Assembly: GCA_043774925.1 (NCBI GenBank)
Contig: JAYVSZ010000013.1
Location: 29,712 to 93,711 of the forward strand
Direction of reading: 5' to 3'
Origin: JAYVSZ01 sp043774925
GTDB taxonomy: Bacteria; Pseudomonadota; Gammaproteobacteria; Burkholderiales; Methylophilaceae
Length of the DNA stretch: 64,000 bases
Shown: piece by piece, positions 63,090 to 64,000 of the stretch
Layout: each line of letters begins with the position of its first letter
How positions within the stretch are numbered: the first letter of the stretch is position 1
Notes under the pieces: generated by a model
Seen by the model: the letters and a program-made list of their open reading frames with translations, nothing else
The model's database searches: none
Told to the model about the DNA's origin: nothing
Translations under genes and position numbers: made by a program

Positions 63090-63117
63090 AAAAGCCCAGC
63101 AAATGCTAGGCTTTTAT
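63090..63117. terminator. Terminator between glnD and the cupin gene
   Basis: Stem AAAAGCCCAGC/GCTAGGCTTTT (one mismatch) with loop AAAT. A-rich and T-rich flanks allow termination from both sides of two convergent genes. Confidence 0.8.
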
Positions 63118-63143
63118 TGGATGCTTAACGCACAAAAATGCAA

Positions 63144-63419
63144 TTACGAATGTTTGTAATGCTTTTTAAGTTGTTTAGTCACTTCCCATTGCGATTTCAT
63201 GCCTTTTGGAAAAACCACGAAATCACCCGCTTTAATCACAACGGTTTCACCGCCTTGTGGCGTTACGCGAATTTCGCCTTCAAGCACATACGCGCTTTCT
63301 GTCATGCCGAAATCAAGTGGGAATTTTGAGGGTGCGCAATCCCAAATAGACCAGCTAGATACGCCCAGTTCTTTCAATTTTTCTGGTGTTGGATTGTGAT
63401 CAATAATGATTTGGCTCAT
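63144..63419 (-). CDS. Small cupin-domain protein
   Basis: This 91-aa single-domain cupin has the two conserved motif regions in short form: AYVLEGEIRVTPQGGE and IKAGDFVVFPKGM. The WDCAPSKFPLDF segment before the first motif resembles the cupin-3 (DUF861) group often annotated as ethanolamine or ureidoglycine-like. Metal-ligand histidines are mostly missing, so catalysis is doubtful and a small-ligand role is possible. It lies alone between the terminators of glnD and tRNA-Ser. Confidence 0.82.
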   Translation of the reverse strand: MSQIIIDHNPTPEKLKELGVSSWSIWDCAPSKFPLDFGMTESAYVLEGEIRVTPQGGETVVIKAGDFVVFPKGMKSQWEVTKQLKKHYKHS

Positions 63420-63445
63420 GTTAAGTCCTTAAAAATTAAAATAAA

Positions 63446-63466
63446 AATGCTGCTCAAAGCAGCATT
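63446..63466 (-). terminator. Terminator of tRNA-Ser
   Basis: Perfect 9-bp stem AATGCTGCT/AGCAGCATT with three-base loop. On the - strand it is followed by TTTATTTT, eight bases past the tRNA 3' end. Confidence 0.85.
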
Positions 63467-63473
63467 AAAAAAC

Positions 63474-63563
63474 TGGCGGAAGAGGTGAGATTCGAACTCA
63501 CGGTGGGCTCGCACCCACGACAGTTTTCAAGACTGTAGCATTAAACCGCTCTGCCACTCTTCC
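63474..63563 (-). tRNA. tRNA-Ser (anticodon TGA)
   Basis: A 90-nt class II tRNA: acceptor GGAAGAG/CTCTTCC, discriminator G, encoded CCA, anticodon loop CTTGAAA with TGA, and the long variable arm (CGTGGGTGCGAGCCCACC) of serine tRNAs. Confidence 0.97.
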
Positions 63564-63602
63564 TAATTAAACAGCTTTTGTTACCTTTTGACTATTTGTG
63601 AA

Positions 63603-63674
63603 ACAGTCTTGAAGACTGTAGCATGCCTAAGATTTTAATTTTAGTCTTAAACCTCGCGCGCTGCCACTCTCCCC
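63603..63674 (-). pseudogene. Degenerate 5' half of a tRNA-Ser gene
   Basis: On the - strand the segment starts GGGGAGAGTGGCAG, then after a GC-rich insertion has GGTTTAA, a 22-base insertion, and GCTACAGTCTTCAAGACTGT. These blocks match the first half of the intact tRNA-Ser just downstream. The D arm is broken by the insertions and the 3' half is absent, so it cannot be functional. It lies between the predicted promoter and the working tRNA. Confidence 0.7.
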
Positions 63675-63727
63675 AATCTATAATTTTGCAACGTAAAAGT
63701 TAACGCAACAATTTAAATAAGACGAGC

Positions 63728-63736
63728 ATTATAGCA
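63728..63736 (-). promoter_or_regulatory. Extended -10 promoter candidate for tRNA-Ser
   Basis: On the - strand TGC-TATAAT is a consensus extended -10 element; no good -35 is present at 17 bases. It lies just before the end of the def coding region and would give a leader of about 160 bases that includes the decayed tRNA copy. Confidence 0.5.
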
Positions 63737-63741
63737 AACAA

Positions 63742-64000
63742 TTAATCGTCTTGAATATCCTGATTTGGAAAAAGTACGTCAGTATAGCCAAAATCTTTTA
63801 AATTATTAATGCGCATAGGGTACAAAATCCCTATCAAGTGATCACACTCGTGCTGCACCACACGCGCATGAAAGCCACTAACCAGCCTATCGATAGGTGC
63901 GCCAAATTGATCAAAACCCGTGTAATGCAGACGCATATAGCGTGGCACCACGCCGCGCATGCCAGGTACGGAGAGGCAGCCTTCCCAGCCATCTTCCATT
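63742..64000 (-). CDS. def: Peptide deformylase, N-terminal part outside the window
   Basis: This metalloenzyme removes the formyl group from new proteins. The visible 86 residues contain two of the three family motifs: EGCLSVPG with the metal Cys, and VVQHECDHLIG with two metal His and the catalytic Glu. The first motif (GxGxAAxQ) and the start lie beyond base 64000. The C-terminus (GYTDVLFPNQDIQDD) is unremarkable. It may be one of several def copies, since map, its usual partner enzyme, is encoded separately here. Confidence 0.9.
   Translation of the reverse strand, partial: MEDGWEGCLSVPGMRGVVPRYMRLHYTGFDQFGAPIDRLVSGFHARVVQHECDHLIGILYPMRINNLKDFGYTDVLFPNQDIQDD

Overview
The window is a chromosomal stretch of a Gram-negative betaproteobacterium. 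My best guess is the family Methylophilaceae (Methylotenera or a close relative). This is inference from gene content and order: an EpsA-type LuxR regulator beside an exopolysaccharide locus, the smc-zipA-ligA order, the dxr-rseP-bamA-ompH-lpxD-fabZ-lpxA-lpxB-rnhB envelope cluster, a two-subunit pyruvate carboxylase, and moderate GC with AT-rich intergenic DNA. No 16S rRNA gene is present to settle it.

Layout. (1) 1-9415, + strand: the end of a polysaccharide locus. It makes GDP-deoxyhexose (gmd, rmd), adds sugars (two GT4 glycosyltransferases), starts the lipid-linked chain (epimerase plus WbpL-type transferase), modifies UDP-GlcNAc (WbpM/CapD type) and makes UDP-glucose (galU); hpt is the last gene. 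(2) 9623-10437: LuxR-family regulator EpsA and its terminator. (3) 10540-11428, - strand: a tRNA-Ala/tRNA-Glu operon with a near-consensus promoter, then queF. (4) 11513-21789, + strand: smc, zipA, ligA, a TPR protein, the periplasmic methionine sulfoxide repair pair msrP-msrQ, and a DoxX protein. (5) 21930-37835, - strand: the classic yceD / rpmF-plsX-fabH-fabD-fabG-acpP-fabF / pabC-mltG-tmk-holB-pilZ-tatD-MBL operon for fatty acid synthesis and cell-cycle housekeeping. (6) 37949-44173, + strand: pycA-pycB (anaplerosis), a Maf-type pyrophosphatase, a DUF4139 protein and a tetrapyrrole-methylase-like SAM methyltransferase. (7) 44185-59463, - strand: rpsB-tsf-pyrH-frr-uppS-cdsA-dxr-rseP-bamA-ompH-lpxD-fabZ-lpxA-lpxB-rnhB, followed by a membrane protein of unknown function. 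(8) 59663-63056, + strand: map and glnD. (9) 63144-64000, - strand: a cupin, tRNA-Ser with a decayed second copy upstream, and the C-terminal part of def.

Most of the window is well-known housekeeping DNA. The unusual part is that the fatty-acid operon has been invaded twice. Between fabF and pabC (about 27.75-29.45 kb) lie a BrnT/BrnA toxin-antitoxin pair, a membrane protein gene and a truncated lipase-like N-terminus. Between yceD and rpmF (about 35.45-37.35 kb) lie two inverted-repeat (REP/MITE-like) elements bracketing an RTX-repeat C-terminal remnant, a lipoprotein gene whose start codon overlaps the RTX stop, and a second truncated lipase/RTX-like N-terminus. I read both as eroded tandem arrays of secreted RTX/lipase-type proteins with cognate membrane or lipoprotein partners, possibly toxin-immunity modules. 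Family resemblance and function there are inferred.

Regulatory features that can be read directly include back-to-back rpsB and map promoters sharing one -10 region, attenuator-like hairpins between rpsB and tsf and between acpP and fabF, GC-rich discriminators at the tRNA, rpsB and rpmF promoters, and a hairpin over the start codon of the methyltransferase gene.
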